Source: Lineus longissimus (lineage: Eukaryota; Nemertea; Pilidiophora; Heteronemertea; Lineidae). Taken from it: a DNA stretch of 64,000 nucleotides. Positions within the stretch are counted from its first letter, which is position 1, and each line of letters begins with the position of its first letter. A program made the position numbers and the translations under genes. The notes beneath the pieces were generated by a model. It searched no databases. It saw only the letters and a program-made list of their open reading frames with translations, and was not told the origin of the DNA. Where the stretch lies: assembly GCF_910592395.1 (NCBI RefSeq), contig NC_088321.1, positions 7,008,001 to 7,072,000 on the forward strand. The letters run 5' to 3'. Positions 54,378 to 64,000 of the stretch are shown piece after piece.

Positions 54378-56662
54378 GCCATGCCCCTGTCACAGGAGCC
54401 CAAGGTCATGGCAACAAAAAGGAAAAAGGAAACGTAGCTGCATCTTGCTCCTGTATTTCAAGGACCTACATAACCACCTATTTGAATGGACTTCCTAGCT
54501 GTTTTTTATTGGACACGGGTTCTGTTTTCACTTTTCTCTCTTCAAGAGCTTATTTTAGGATTCCAAAACTATATCGTCCTCCTTTACAACGCTCTAGGGA
54601 ATGTATCACCATGGCGGATGGCCAGTCATCGTTGAAGATCTTGGGCAAAGTAACCATGCCGATACGCGTACATGGTGCAAATTTTACATTCCAGATGACT
54701 GTGGCCGAGCTTGATGGCATGGACGGGATTTGGGGTACTGAATTCATGGAAAAGTTTAACATTGATATCAAGTACAGTTTAGGTACCTATACTTTCAATG
54801 GAAAGGACTACCCCATGGATGGTGTAAAGCATAGCCTTCTGCCACATTCAGTCTGTCTGTCTGAAGCGGTTACACTCCCACCTGGAGATGAAGTTGCCCT
54901 ATCTGCTAAATTGAAAAGTCCTTTTAGGACTAGACAGGAGGTCATTTTCGAACCCAGTATCTTCTTCATTCAGAGGCATAGTGTCCTACCAGCAAAGTCA
55001 GTGACAGTTCAATCCAAGAAACAACGGAGGACTCCAGTACAGCTATATAATCCAAATGAGGAATCCATCACTCTTCCGAAAGGTGCTGTTGTTGGATATG
55101 TTTTCCCAACGGGGGACTTTCATGCTGAGGAGCCTGATGAGACTTACGAACATACTGCCGACCCAACTCCTCTGGGTTCCATGGATTGTTTTGCTGTGCG
55201 ATCCTTGGAGGAGTTGGAAGAGGACATACCATCTCATCTAACTGACTTATACAATAGATCCAGTAAGGAACTAGATGCCAAGCAGAAACAGCAGCTTGCC
55301 TCACTTTTGATCAAGTATAGTTCAACTTTCTCTACTTCACCAACAGACATCGGATGTACAGATATGATCAGCCATGAGATTGACACAGGAACTAATAGAC
55401 CTTTTCGCTTGCCCTTGTGGAGACAAGGCTACAAGAAGGAACAGGAAATCAAGGCCGCCGTTCGAGACGGATTAGAGCGAGGAATCATGGAGCCTTCTAA
55501 AAGTCCTTGGGCTAGCGCACCAGTGATAGTATCTAAAAAGGATGGAACTAATCGTTTCTGTATCGATTTTAGAAAGTTGAACTCTGTCACCAAGGCTGAT
55601 AGCCACCCGATACCAAGATTTGACGACTGCATAGACTCCCTCCATGGTAGTCGCTTCTTCTGCTCTCTAGACCTCCAGAGTGGCTACTGGCAGGTACCCT
55701 TAAAATCAAACGAAGATCGCGAAAAAAGCGCATTTTTGACAAAAGAAGGTTTGTTCCAATTTAAAGTTTTAGCTTTCGGTCTGTCAAATGCTCCCGCTAC
55801 ATTTCAACGGCTGATGGAAAATGTTCTCCGAGGACTCCAGTGGGAGAAGTGCCTCCTGTACCTTGATGATATTCTTGTTTTTGGAAAGACCTTTGAGGAA
55901 ACTCTCCATAACTTTGAACGGGTTCTCCAGCGTCTACAGAAGGCCCGGTTGAAGATGAAGCCTAGCAAGTGTTTTCTTTTCCAATCCAGCTTGGAATACT
56001 TAGGTCACAGGTTTTCAGAGAAAGGCATAGAACCATTAGTGAACAAAGTATCATCTGTCGAACTTTGGCCATCACCAGGGAATGTTCCAAGGTCGAAGTT
56101 AAGGACTGAAGTCAAACGATTTCTTGGCCTTGTCAGTTACTATCGACGATTTATCAGAAACATGTCTGACCTAGCTTCTCCACTCTATCAACTCCTCAAG
56201 AAGAATAGCACCCTTATTTGGACTGAAAAGCATGAGATATCATTTAGACGACTGAAGGCAGCTCTCATTGCAGCTCCACTACTGTCTTATCCAGATATTA
56301 CCAAAGGAGATTTTATCTTGGACACAGATGCCTCCAATACAGGGGTTGGATCAGTCTTGAGTCAAATTCAGGATAAGAAGGAAGTTGTCATTGGATATTA
56401 TTCCCATTTGCTGGCGGATGCTGAGAGAAACTATTGCATCACAAAGCGCGAATTCTTGGCTGTAATCAAGTCGATCCAGCATTTTCGACCATACCTTTAT
56501 GGCAGAAAGTTCCTCATCAGAACGGACAATGCTGCAGTTAGCCATATGCTCACGTTGACTGACGCACAAGAGCAAATACAGCGATGGCAACTTTTTATGT
56601 CCCAGTTCACCTTTGATGTAGTGCACAGGCCCGGCAGACACCATGAAATGCTGATGCAATGA
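54362..56662 (+). CDS. pol: Pol part 1: aspartic protease, reverse transcriptase, RNase H
   Basis: The frame opens at 54362 in -1 relative to gag, without an ATG. Counting from 54482, the protease active site is LLDTGS (about residues 8-13). RT follows with SPWASAPVIVSKKDG, RFCIDFRKLN, FQFKVLAFGLSNAPATFQRLM and the catalytic YLDD at 460-463. RNase H begins at LDTDAS (D614) with TKREFLAVI and IRTDNAAV. The ORF stops at 56660-56662 within the linker to integrase. There the conserved linker motif is split between two frames, so this end is probably a one-base deletion rather than a natural C-terminus. Confidence 0.93.
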   Translation, partial: SFKPVSHAPVTGAQGHGNKKEKGNVAASCSCISRTYITTYLNGLPSCFLLDTGSVFTFLSSRAYFRIPKLYRPPLQRSRECITMADGQSSLKILGKVTMPIRVHGANFTFQMTVAELDGMDGIWGTEFMEKFNIDIKYSLGTYTFNGKDYPMDGVKHSLLPHSVCLSEAVTLPPGDEVALSAKLKSPFRTRQEVIFEPSIFFIQRHSVLPAKSVTVQSKKQRRTPVQLYNPNEESITLPKGAVVGYVFPTGDFHAEEPDETYEHTADPTPLGSMDCFAVRSLEELEEDIPSHLTDLYNRSSKELDAKQKQQLASLLIKYSSTFSTSPTDIGCTDMISHEIDTGTNRPFRLPLWRQGYKKEQEIKAAVRDGLERGIMEPSKSPWASAPVIVSKKDGTNRFCIDFRKLNSVTKADSHPIPRFDDCIDSLHGSRFFCSLDLQSGYWQVPLKSNEDREKSAFLTKEGLFQFKVLAFGLSNAPATFQRLMENVLRGLQWEKCLLYLDDILVFGKTFEETLHNFERVLQRLQKARLKMKPSKCFLFQSSLEYLGHRFSEKGIEPLVNKVSSVELWPSPGNVPRSKLRTEVKRFLGLVSYYRRFIRNMSDLASPLYQLLKKNSTLIWTEKHEISFRRLKAALIAAPLLSYPDITKGDFILDTDASNTGVGSVLSQIQDKKEVVIGYYSHLLADAERNYCITKREFLAVIKSIQHFRPYLYGRKFLIRTDNAAVSHMLTLTDAQEQIQRWQLFMSQFTFDVVHRPGRHHEMLMQ
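54365..54412 (+). promoter_or_regulatory. -1 ribosomal frameshift signal (gag/pol)
   Basis: TTTAAAC (54365-54371) is in the gag frame as T TTA AAC, the canonical X XXY YYZ pattern. A spacer of six bases (including the gag stop) leads to a stem GCCATG (54378-54383) pairing with CATGGC (54407-54412), with a smaller CCTG/CAGG pairing inside. The pol frame is -1 relative to gag and opens at 54362, so a shift here would give Gag-Pol. Confidence 0.8.
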
Positions 56663-58260
56663 GTCGGATGCAGTGCCTTCAGTGTCGCCGAGAGGATGAA
56701 GTGGTCGAGACTGATCGACAACTCAGCAAAGGAAAGCCAAGATGGTATAAACCAAAGCAACCACCAGACATTCCCCCTTGCCATCACACAGTGAATGTTG
56801 ATAAAAACATAGAAGAAGCTGTAGATAAACTTATGCTAAACCGTGCAGTAACAACTAGATCACAATCACGGAAGGCCATTCAAGATCAGAAACAGGCAGA
56901 TGTCGTTCAAGGTCAACAACCAGTAACAGACTTAGTTCCCTTGTCTGAGATTTCCAATTTGCAGCTCTCTGACCCGGATATATCACCCATAGTCCAGCTG
57001 AAGTTAAGTGGGGCTGACTACCCGAATTACCGAACCATATCCAAGGAAAGCCTCGGTGTTAAAGTCCTGAGACAACATTGGAGATCTTTGTTTTTGGAAA
57101 ACGGTATATTGTATCGGAAGTTGATTGTACCAGACAAACCCACCAGGAATCAGCTAGTTGTTCCACGAACATTACGACACATTCTTATCGAAAAGTTGCA
57201 TTCTGATCCATGTTCAGGTCATCTTGGGATCCAAAAGACAGCACAGCGTCTGAAAGCAGACTTCTATTGGGTAAACTGGAGGACTGATGTAACAAGATTT
57301 GTCTCTCACTGTGAAACTTGCAACACCATTAAGCATCCCCATAAAAAGAAAAGAGTACCTCTCACTCAACAACTATTTGGTGAAGCCTTCGAGCGTGTCT
57401 CAATTGACATAATCGGACCATTACGTCAAACCCCCCGTGGTTCCAGATATGTATTAACGATGGAGGACAACTTCACTAAATGGGTTGAAGCTGCACCGCT
57501 GAAGACAGTTGAAACAGAAGAGGTCTGCAATGCTATCATTAGAGAACTTATTTCACGGTTTGGCTGTATGTATATTCTTCATTCTGACAGAGGACCCCAG
57601 TTTATTTCCAACTTGTACGCCTCATTGCTTCAAAAACTTGGAATCGACAAGTCATTAACAACACCATACAACCCTAAATCCAATGGATTGGTTGAAAACT
57701 TTAACAAGATCTTGAAGTCTATGATCAAAACCTACACCTATGATCACAAGGAATCAGTTGGCGATTGGGATGTCATGCTTCCCATCTTCTTGATGGCTTA
57801 TCGATCTTCAGTGCATAACAGCACAGGCGAGACCCCACATTATATGTTGACATCAAGGGAAATGAAGCTACCCATGAATCTCTTATACACCAAGCCTGCT
57901 GAGACACAGACTTCAGTACCATCTTATATCAGGCAACTTGAGGATAGATTCCAGAAAGCCTACAGTATAGCGCGTAACAACTTGCAGTTATCACAAAGAA
58001 TCCAGAAGAAGCAGTATGAGACTTCAATTCCCAAATATCAGTCCCTCAAAGCTGGTGATTATGTTTGGTATTATAATCCAAGGAAATCTTTTAAAGGCGA
58101 CAAACATGTGCCATGGCGAGGACCATACCTAGTAAAGCATGTAGGTGAAGATTTCACTGTTACTCTGCAACTTGATTTGGCTGGAACAACCTACCGAACT
58201 CATTGTGACAAGCTGAGGATTGCTCGTGGGGTAAACAGGGACAATTGGTCACTCAAGTAG
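56659..58260 (+). CDS. int: Pol part 2: integrase
   Basis: 533 codons in -1 relative to part 1, overlapping it by ATGA. There is an HHCC zinc-binding N-domain (LHSDPCSGHLG.. CETCNTIK) and a DDE catalytic core D250 (SIDIIG), D310 (HSDRGP), E346 (GLVENF) with the family's D-35-E spacing. A GPY/F-like C-domain follows (WRGPYLVKHVG). It would insert the cDNA. The first ATG is probably an accident of the frame break, since typical linker residues precede it in this frame. No chromodomain is evident. Confidence 0.9.
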   Translation: MSRMQCLQCRREDEVVETDRQLSKGKPRWYKPKQPPDIPPCHHTVNVDKNIEEAVDKLMLNRAVTTRSQSRKAIQDQKQADVVQGQQPVTDLVPLSEISNLQLSDPDISPIVQLKLSGADYPNYRTISKESLGVKVLRQHWRSLFLENGILYRKLIVPDKPTRNQLVVPRTLRHILIEKLHSDPCSGHLGIQKTAQRLKADFYWVNWRTDVTRFVSHCETCNTIKHPHKKKRVPLTQQLFGEAFERVSIDIIGPLRQTPRGSRYVLTMEDNFTKWVEAAPLKTVETEEVCNAIIRELISRFGCMYILHSDRGPQFISNLYASLLQKLGIDKSLTTPYNPKSNGLVENFNKILKSMIKTYTYDHKESVGDWDVMLPIFLMAYRSSVHNSTGETPHYMLTSREMKLPMNLLYTKPAETQTSVPSYIRQLEDRFQKAYSIARNNLQLSQRIQKKQYETSIPKYQSLKAGDYVWYYNPRKSFKGDKHVPWRGPYLVKHVGEDFTVTLQLDLAGTTYRTHCDKLRIARGVNRDNWSLK

Positions 58261-59425
58261 TTGAGTTGCGCTCCATATTATGCTATGTCCAGCTGCCTGG
58301 ATGTTTAGTTGCATATGCCTAATGGTTGGACAAGGAGGGTAAATGTTGACTGTCATGCATTTCACTGACGTGCGACTGTCTGATTGTGTGCTTGTGTGAA
58401 TCTGATACTTCTGAGTCAGGGAGGGCTAACATTGCCATTTGGGGTCAAGCCAGGCTTCTGATAATGCACAACTAGCCATATTCTCCAATTTTGTGTGTGT
58501 GAGTGTTTGGTTGTGAGTTTCTTTTTTCTGTATATTATGACCAGTCAGTTGCCACGTAGTGACATTTGTTTGGCAGATTATATGGTATCACTACAGACAC
58601 TAAAAATTTAGGTCTGGTTTTAAGGTGTATTTGTACATGTTATGAGTCGAGTGCTTGGCTTATTTTAAAACCTGCAGGTTCATTTAGATTTGGTGTAAAC
58701 ATGTACTTGTATCTTGCGACTTAACCTTGATACCACAACTTAACCACCTGAATATATCCACCTATTAAAGGTTACATTGAAATTTTGAGTGTATTTTCCC
58801 TCTTCTACTAGGCCTATTGCTCTGTGTTAAATGGTTTCCACCCCAGCTTGTGTGCTGCAAACTGTTTTAGTCATGCTGCTATTCGTGAATGTGTTGGTTC
58901 TGTGAATTTTCGATGTGTGCTACGGACTATCGAGTATTAAGTGATAATGCTTTCAAGGACTTCTCTGTACCTGGTTGTGACTGGATTGTTTTGCTGGCCA
59001 CTTCCAACGTGCATTGATAAGCATTTGCGGACTCTACTCATATATAGACAATATATATGATGACATTATATTTATTCATTTCGTGAGGATTCGGAGTGAT
59101 TCTTTCATAGCCAGAGGACAACCTCATTTTGATAACCATTTTATTCATGTACTAGGCATCTATTACATGCAGCATTTATTTTTGGATGTTCTTTATCATA
59201 TTAAGATTACTGGAGGAAACCAAAGTAATTTTTATAATTTTGTCATACCTTCGAGTATGTGTCTTTTATACAAAATCCAGTGTTTAATCCACAGAAGTGT
59301 TTGTGAGTAATCAGTGTTTTGTTTCCATGACGTGTTCATATCATAATCTGATAATGCTGAACTTGTTTGTTTTTTAATTTTAGCGTATGGCAGGAGCTAG
59401 TCATACGCTCATCCGAGGGGGATGA
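58261..59425 (+). other. 3' non-coding region of the LTR element with polypurine tract
   Basis: About 1.1 kb without envelope-like coding sequence; a 98-codon frame at 59014 is Ile/Tyr-rich and unsupported. The purine tract GAGGGGGATGA just before the 3' LTR (about 59415-59425) would prime plus-strand synthesis. Confidence 0.7.
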
Positions 59426-59605
59426 TGTATTGTATTTAGCATCTACCGCAACTGTATGGGTTTTAGTGCCTAGTTTCATGAGAAGTAATAAGAGAGAAGT
59501 ACCACGAGTTTCGTCTTCGGTTTTATTCTGTGGAATCCGTCCTAAAAACCACCCCGCATATCAGGGATACGAGGCCCGGGGTATAATCCCCGCTCTGATA
59601 ATGCA
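59426..59605 (+). repeat. 3' LTR (180 bp)
   Basis: Same sequence as the 5' LTR, TGTATTG..ATAATGCA, followed by ACTGC. Confidence 0.95.
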
Positions 59606-59610
59606 ACTGC

Positions 59611-60626
59611 CACTTATCAGAAGAGCTTGCAGTATGTGAACCCCAAACTTAAAGTTGTACCCCAGATCATAGGCATTGCAAAGTTCGTTCCAGGCGCAGG
59701 TTTGACGTCCGCTTCACACGTGTATTTTTGGGTGTGTACACTCAAGGGACAAAAGGGACAAATCGACTGCTTTGCGCCGTTATGACCCTGTTTTTTTCCA
59801 AAATTGAAAATTACATTAAATCTCATGGCAGTAAGCTTATGTGCCAGAAAAAAATGCCCTCCGAGTATAAGGGGCGCGAACTTGGCGAAGTACAAGTACA
59901 ACCACTGCAGGAAGAGATAATCAGCTGGATTCCACTTCTTTTTTGTTAAACTAAGCTCTCACTTAATCCATCAGATGCCAGTGCCAGGTGTGACACACAA
60001 GGCATCAGCCCCAGATGCATGCTGAGACCAAACTACTGCAACCAGATACACAAACCTTCCAATTTGTATCGAGGCAGAGTCCTAAGAGAGCTTTCTTATT
60101 AGTTTCGATACCAGTAGGCTGCTTCACATTTGATACCACCTAGATTCAGCAAACGGTCAAAAATCAGGCAAAAATATTCAAGTGTTTTGCAAAGTTTGCG
60201 CCCAATATACTCCGAGGGAAAGATTCCCAGGCACATAGCTATTATAGACAATTAATGTACTTTTAAATTTTAGAAAAAAAATCCAGGGTCAAAACGGCGC
60301 AAAGCGGTCTATTCGTCCGCTGAATGGATAACACCCAAAAATGTATGTGTAAAGTGGGACGTCAAACCAGGACCTGGTGTGATCAACAGGGAATCTGAGA
60401 CGAAATCAGGGAAACTGAGACGATTTAGAACTCAGTGAATGAACTCGCGCCGTTTTTTTTCGCCGGCGCGGTTTTGGTGTGAACGACCTGCCCTGAGAAA
60501 GAGGTTGCTTGTTCGAGGATTTCACATAATATTTATTTATGATGATGTCATAGAAATAGGCTGCAGACTGAGCCCCAGTCCTCTTTTTTCTATCCATCCT
60601 CTCATTCCTCTTCCGATTATTTCAAC
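59611..60626. other. Intergenic sequence without recognised feature
   Basis: AT-rich, with no gene or clear repeat. It begins the sequence the retrotransposon inserted into; the left side of that target is the edge of the foldback ending at 51307. Confidence 0.4.
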
Positions 60627-60700
60627 ATGGCCGCGATGTCAGTGGATGTACCAATATTTCGCTATCTGGAGAATTGCCGGCAACCAAAAGATTATCACTT
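60627..60700 (+). CDS. Candidate first coding exon, product unknown
   Basis: TTCAACATGGCC gives a good start context. 24 codons plus two bases (MAAMSVDVPIFRYLENCRQP..) reach a donor CACTT|GTAAAT. CG-containing sequence around it fits a promoter-proximal exon. I do not recognise the protein and found no downstream exon. It would run opposite to the kinase exon 430 bp away. Confidence 0.35.
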
Positions 60701-60837
60701 GTAAATATCATAAACAACATCACTCGAATGGAAAGTTGGGCTAGTGTCTTATAAGAATGTAATCGGCAAGGTTTGTGCATCATCGAAAGTCTTCTGACCT
60801 AATTTTACACCATGGGCCGATAGCGACTGCGACTGAT

Positions 60838-60862
60838 TTTTCAAGCGGGGGGGGGGGGGGGG
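60838..60862. repeat. Poly-G run (~15 bp)
   Basis: Homopolymer after AAGC. Such runs recur in this window near 16790, 20263, 21411, 32834, 48057 and 50656. Confidence 0.8.
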
Positions 60863-61126
60863 ATAACATTATTCAATTGTTACAAAATATTGCACGCATA
60901 CTGGTTCAGGAAAAATCAATCTCTGCCTCTCTACAGAACATACATCATCCTTCCTCCACTCAAAATACTTCAGCACACCATGATAGAACCGCAGTAGTGA
61001 TCCCTGCTTATACCCGTTTTAGAGTTTTCCTGACTTCAGTCGCTTTGTCTATGTCATTAGGATTGTACTTGTAATTCTTACCGTGTGAGACGACCAAATA
61101 AGTTTCAACATGATAGTGTAACTTAC

Positions 61127-61341
61127 GCAACTTATCTTCGAGAAGGTCATCGGCAGATGGTCGATCTTTAGGGACCAAAATGAAGGTCTTCTTGAGGAAA
61201 TCTTTCACATCACCAGGAACATTTTCAGCAACGGGAGGAGCCTCACCATTTCCAATCCTAAACGTCAGATTTCCTGCATTTCTAGACTCACTCCATGGAC
61301 GAGTTCCCTTGGCCATTTCCAACACAACACAGCCAACGCTC
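61127..61341 (-). CDS. Internal exon of a MAP3K-like (STE11) protein kinase
   Basis: Minus strand: acceptor CCTATCCACAG, then 215 nt, and donor TTGC|GTAAGT. The translation SVGCVVLEMAKGTRPWSE, FRIGNGEAPPVAENVPGDV and DFLKKTFILVPKDRPSADDL is the C-lobe of a STE-group kinase: subdomain IX with the Asp-Trp preceding in the upstream exon, through subdomain XI with its invariant Arg (KDRPSA). MEKK-type kinases are the closest match from memory. Other exons are not visible: upstream ones would lie beyond 61341 toward or past the window end. It could be a genuine exon of a long gene or a fragment of a duplicated kinase. Splice sites and frame are intact. Confidence 0.75.
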
Positions 61342-61467
61342 CTGTGGATAGGATACACACTTGATTTAGCATCGGGTGAATTATAACACCATACATAAAA
61401 TTTAAAAGGCGATCATGTTGCTGCCGTGTGGCTATGGCAGAGTTGTTACATTGACACTTGTCTATGA

Positions 61468-61690
61468 GGAAGATCAGTGGCGTAGTGGTTAGAGCACCGG
61501 GCTCATAATCAGGATATCGTGGGTCAACCTCGTTTACCCGAGGTCATTTCGTGCTCCTATACATGCTTCCCAAAATTGGTGGCTTGCATTGGAACTAACT
61601 TTTTCCCCCTTGTCCGTCATTAAAGGCATTCAAGTGTGTTGGTCAACCATGACTATCTCCTTTGTCGCTCCACCATAAGGCCTAGTTTCC
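61468..61690 (+). mobile_element. SINE derived from tRNA-Met
   Basis: AGTGGCGTAGTGGTTAGAGC (A box) is followed by CCGGGCTCATAATCAGGATA with a CAT anticodon in an intact-looking anticodon arm, then a B-box-like GTGGGTCAACCTC. SINE body sequence follows to about 61690. The missing acceptor stem argues against a functional tRNA. Confidence 0.65.
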
Positions 61691-62384
61691 CCTTATGACA
61701 TCACTATTTCGGACACTCAGCGCCCCATTTCTGGAAAGGTGTATAGTCACTTGCACTGCACCTGGTATCATGTTGAGTTAAAACATATTTGATTGGTCAA
61801 AGAATAACGTTTGACATGCAAATAAGATGTAAATAATGATTTGACACTTGGCATATTCATGGCATATTGAATCGTTGAAAAGGGCGACTTATCAGTCTAC
61901 ATAACCATTTACCCTAATGCGATCACAAATCATATGACGGCATAATAGAACTTCATGGGCACGGATAATATGAGCTAATGCTGATATAAAAAATCAATTT
62001 CATCTACAAGAAAATTGCGTCATTTAGTCGGGCCATGCGGGAACTCCAAGCAAAAAGAACCGAAGAAGGTGCACGTGTCACAAATGCCAAATCGGGCGAG
62101 CGCTGTGAAAACATTATTTCGAAATCCCTTTTGATAATTTATTTTCATATCTAAGTATAAGGCTTCTTTATCTGTATTCACCTTGAGATAATTGCTCAAT
62201 TTTACAATTATTTGGCCGGCTGCAAACAGTTTTAGTCATGATGAAACAATGCTGACAGGTAGGGCCCGAATAGATCAGATCAGAGGTTAGACATGCTACG
62301 TCACCCACAGATTCTGGCGATGACGCGGCATGTGTCGTATAGGTGTTTCCAGGGAATACGGTGAAGCCCTTTTGAATGCTAATC
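61691..62384. other. Intergenic or kinase-intron sequence
   Basis: No exon or repeat recognised. If the minus-strand kinase gene extends past the window, this is its intron. Confidence 0.4.
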
Positions 62385-62570
62385 AATTAGACCCCAGATG
62401 TAGAGGTTGGTCGTGGGGTCGATTCTCGGAAGGGTAACCGCTGTTTCATCTTTGTGTCCATGAGCAAGGCATTTTAACCTACTTGCTTTTCTCCACCCTG
62501 GAGTAAATGGGTACCTAGCTTGCAGAGATGGCAAACTATGAATGTTAGTCCTGAGCGCTGTAAAGCTGCA
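62385..62570 (+). mobile_element. SINE with conserved central domain
   Basis: A B-box-like GGGGTCGATTCTC is followed by GAGCAAGGCATTTTAACC, TACTTGCTTTTCTCCACCC and AAATGGGTACC, a central domain seen in SINEs of many invertebrates (from memory). The head is truncated. Confidence 0.6.
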
Positions 62571-62678
62571 GCTCGGACCTGTGATACTCCAACAGAGTAG
62601 AGCTTGGATCATGAATGTGAACCAGCGGACAGTCATGACAGTGCCCACATGTATAACCATAGCAGGGGCTTGTGGTAT

Positions 62679-62701
62679 TAGCTCACCTCTGAGAGGTGAG
62701 C
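62679..62701. repeat. 23-bp perfect palindrome
   Basis: AGCTCACCTC-TGA-GAGGTGAGCT. A related pair occurs at 63043-63070 (AGCTCACCTCTTAGCAGAGGTGAGCT), so this is the tip of a dispersed repeat family. Confidence 0.75.
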
Positions 62702-62819
62702 TAAGAATAGCAAAATTTCGTTTGAACAAGGGGTGGGTGAGCTTTTGCTATGGCGAAGTGTCTGTTGTCGGGGCACATTTCGTAAACACTGGGACTCTAT
62801 TAACTTGAACATTGGTAAA

Positions 62820-63039
62820 TTTATCAATTAACCCTTTTGCAGAGGGAATTGTCCTATAATCTTTACATTCATCATGATCTTGACAGCCGTGTTTTGTCTG
62901 TTGAAAACCATAACTGTATACTGGAAATTTGATATACCTATTTCTAAGGCCTATGCAATGCCTACACAACAAATAAAGTTAAAGTTATGAATAGAAAAAG
63001 AGAGAATGTAAATAATATTAAAAAAAAACATTGTGTACC
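62820..63039. other. AT-rich intergenic sequence
   Basis: No recognised feature; contains AATAAAGTTAAAGTTATG near 62970, which may be the tail of a retroposon. Confidence 0.3.
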
Positions 63040-63088
63040 TTTTTAGCTCACCTCTTAGCAGAGGTGAGCTTATCCCATACCGTGGCGT

Positions 63089-63129
<41 letters not shown>

Positions 63130-64000
63130 CGTCGTCGTCCGTCGTCCGTTAGCAGGGCACGTTTCGTAACTGTTAGAGCTATTGAGTTGAAACTTGGTAC
63201 ACATGTACCCTTATGTAATGACACCTTGGAGACCAAGTTTCGGTCCGATTCGTTTCATGGTTTGGCCACCAGGGGGCCAAACGTTAAAAGTGAAAATATG
63301 AAATATCTCCCTTAATAGTAGTCGGGAAATTTAAAAAAAAAAAATTTGGTAGGTACTTCTAGCAAAGGTGCATCATATATCCTCCGGATTTTTGATTTGA
63401 CCTCCTTTTCAAGGTCACAGAGGTCAAATGGTGTAAATTGGCCGTTAGGATGTAACGATGGCACGTTTCTAAACTGCAATGACTATTGATACCAAATTTG
63501 GTACACATTTACCCCTTAGTCAGGTGATCTCAGGGACCGAAGTTTGGTCCAATATGATTCACCACTTGACCACCAGGGGGCAAAATCCAAAAACCTTAAA
63601 AATGTGATTATTCCTTAACTTCTTGCCCGATTGCCACCAATTTTATATCATGGGTACATCTAACTACCATACAGTATATGTCACCCAGGTTTTTAATTTG
63701 ACCTTCTTGTCAAGGTCACAGAGGTCAAATGGCGTAAATTCGCCGTCAGGCCGTAACTATGGCACGTTTCTTAACTGCAATGACTATTGATCACAAATTA
63801 AGTACACATGTACCCCTTGGTCAGATGATCTCAGGTACCGAAGTTTGGTGCGATCTGATTTGCCGTTTGGCCTCCAGGGAGGGGGCCAAATCCTAAATTC
63901 TTCAAAATGCCATTATTCCTAGTAATGACTTGCCCGATTGGCACCAATTTTATATCATAGGTACATCTAATTCTAACAACCATTCAATGTTTCACCCGGG
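63040..64000 (+). repeat. Dispersed repeat: palindromic tip, (GTC)n and 301-bp tandem units
   Basis: It begins with TTTTTAGCTCACCTC and an inverted AGAGGTGAGCTT, then a (GTC)n microsatellite (63087-63148). About three ~301-bp units follow, marked by AAGGTCACAGAGGTCAAATG at 63411 and 63712, and by CCACCAGGGGGC. The last unit runs off the window. A fragment of the same family lies in the 12.9-kb element near 24410-24480. (GTC)n explains the poly-Val and poly-Thr frames here. Confidence 0.8.

Larger units (their letters stand above)
51360..59605 (+). mobile_element. Full-length Ty3/gypsy-type LTR retrotransposon with an SGNH-hydrolase ORF
   Basis: Two 180-bp LTRs (51360-51539 and 59426-59605) with TG..CA ends are flanked by ACTGC on both sides (51355-51359 and 59606-59610). 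The order is LTR, primer-binding site, SGNH ORF, gag with zinc knuckle, protease-RT-RNase H, integrase, polypurine tract, LTR. Integrase following RNase H places it in the Ty3/gypsy (Metaviridae) group. No envelope-like ORF. By eye the LTRs show no differences, implying recent insertion, yet pol has a one-base frame break. Confidence 0.93.

Noticed and set aside
61468-61545. Functional tRNA-Met
   Set aside because: The anticodon region is clear, but acceptor-stem pairing is missing and SINE body sequence follows.
63031-63315. ORF with poly-Val and opposite ORF with poly-Thr
   Set aside because: Direct translation of the (GTC)n microsatellite inside a dispersed repeat.

Overview
This is eukaryotic nuclear DNA from a marine-type invertebrate. 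Introns follow GT..AG, coding exons are short and widely spaced, and the intergenic sequence is packed with SINEs, MITEs, foldbacks, minisatellites, an LTR retrotransposon and a very large terminal-inverted-repeat (TIR) element. tRNA-derived SINEs with a shared central and tail domain, pogo-like MITEs and AGGTGAGCT palindromes fit a lophotrochozoan or an invertebrate deuterostome. The sequence alone does not let me choose between them.

Layout. (1) 1-14.1 kb: the + strand gene for TFIIE subunit beta (GTF2E2), six exons recognised from 984 to 13040, with the 5' coding end missing. Its introns hold five different tandem arrays, and three of them abut and copy a splice junction of the gene. (2) 14-22.4 kb: mostly non-coding, with SINEs, G/C-rich repeats, a TTAA-flanked piggyBac-like MITE (16977-17585) and one candidate first exon (19444). 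(3) 22419-35311: a 12.9-kb element bounded by 371-bp, nearly identical inverted repeats and a TA duplication. It carries a C2H2-like ORF and a long gene in which a DDE transposase-like region is fused to a ubiquitin-specific protease (USP) domain; one in-frame TAG lies near its start. This is the strongest candidate for an undescribed system. (4) 35.3-47 kb: minisatellites, inverted repeats and, on the minus strand, five ~600-bp tandem units that each carry a 63-nt exon-like cassette with conserved splice sites. (5) 47-51.3 kb: hairpins and two foldback elements. (6) 51360-59605: a complete Ty3/gypsy-type LTR retrotransposon with 180-bp LTRs and a 5-bp duplication (ACTGC). It has an extra SGNH-hydrolase ORF before gag, a TTTAAAC frameshift site before pol, and a one-base frame break between RNase H and integrase. 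(7) 59.6-64 kb: an orphan MAP3K-like kinase exon (minus), a candidate first exon (plus), SINEs and a 301-bp tandem repeat.

Two themes recur. First, tandem duplications inside genes have captured exon ends and splice sites in units that keep the reading frame (48 nt and 63 nt cassettes). Second, mobile elements here carry cellular enzyme domains (USP and SGNH hydrolase) beside their core genes. Everything here was read by eye; no database search or transcript data was available.
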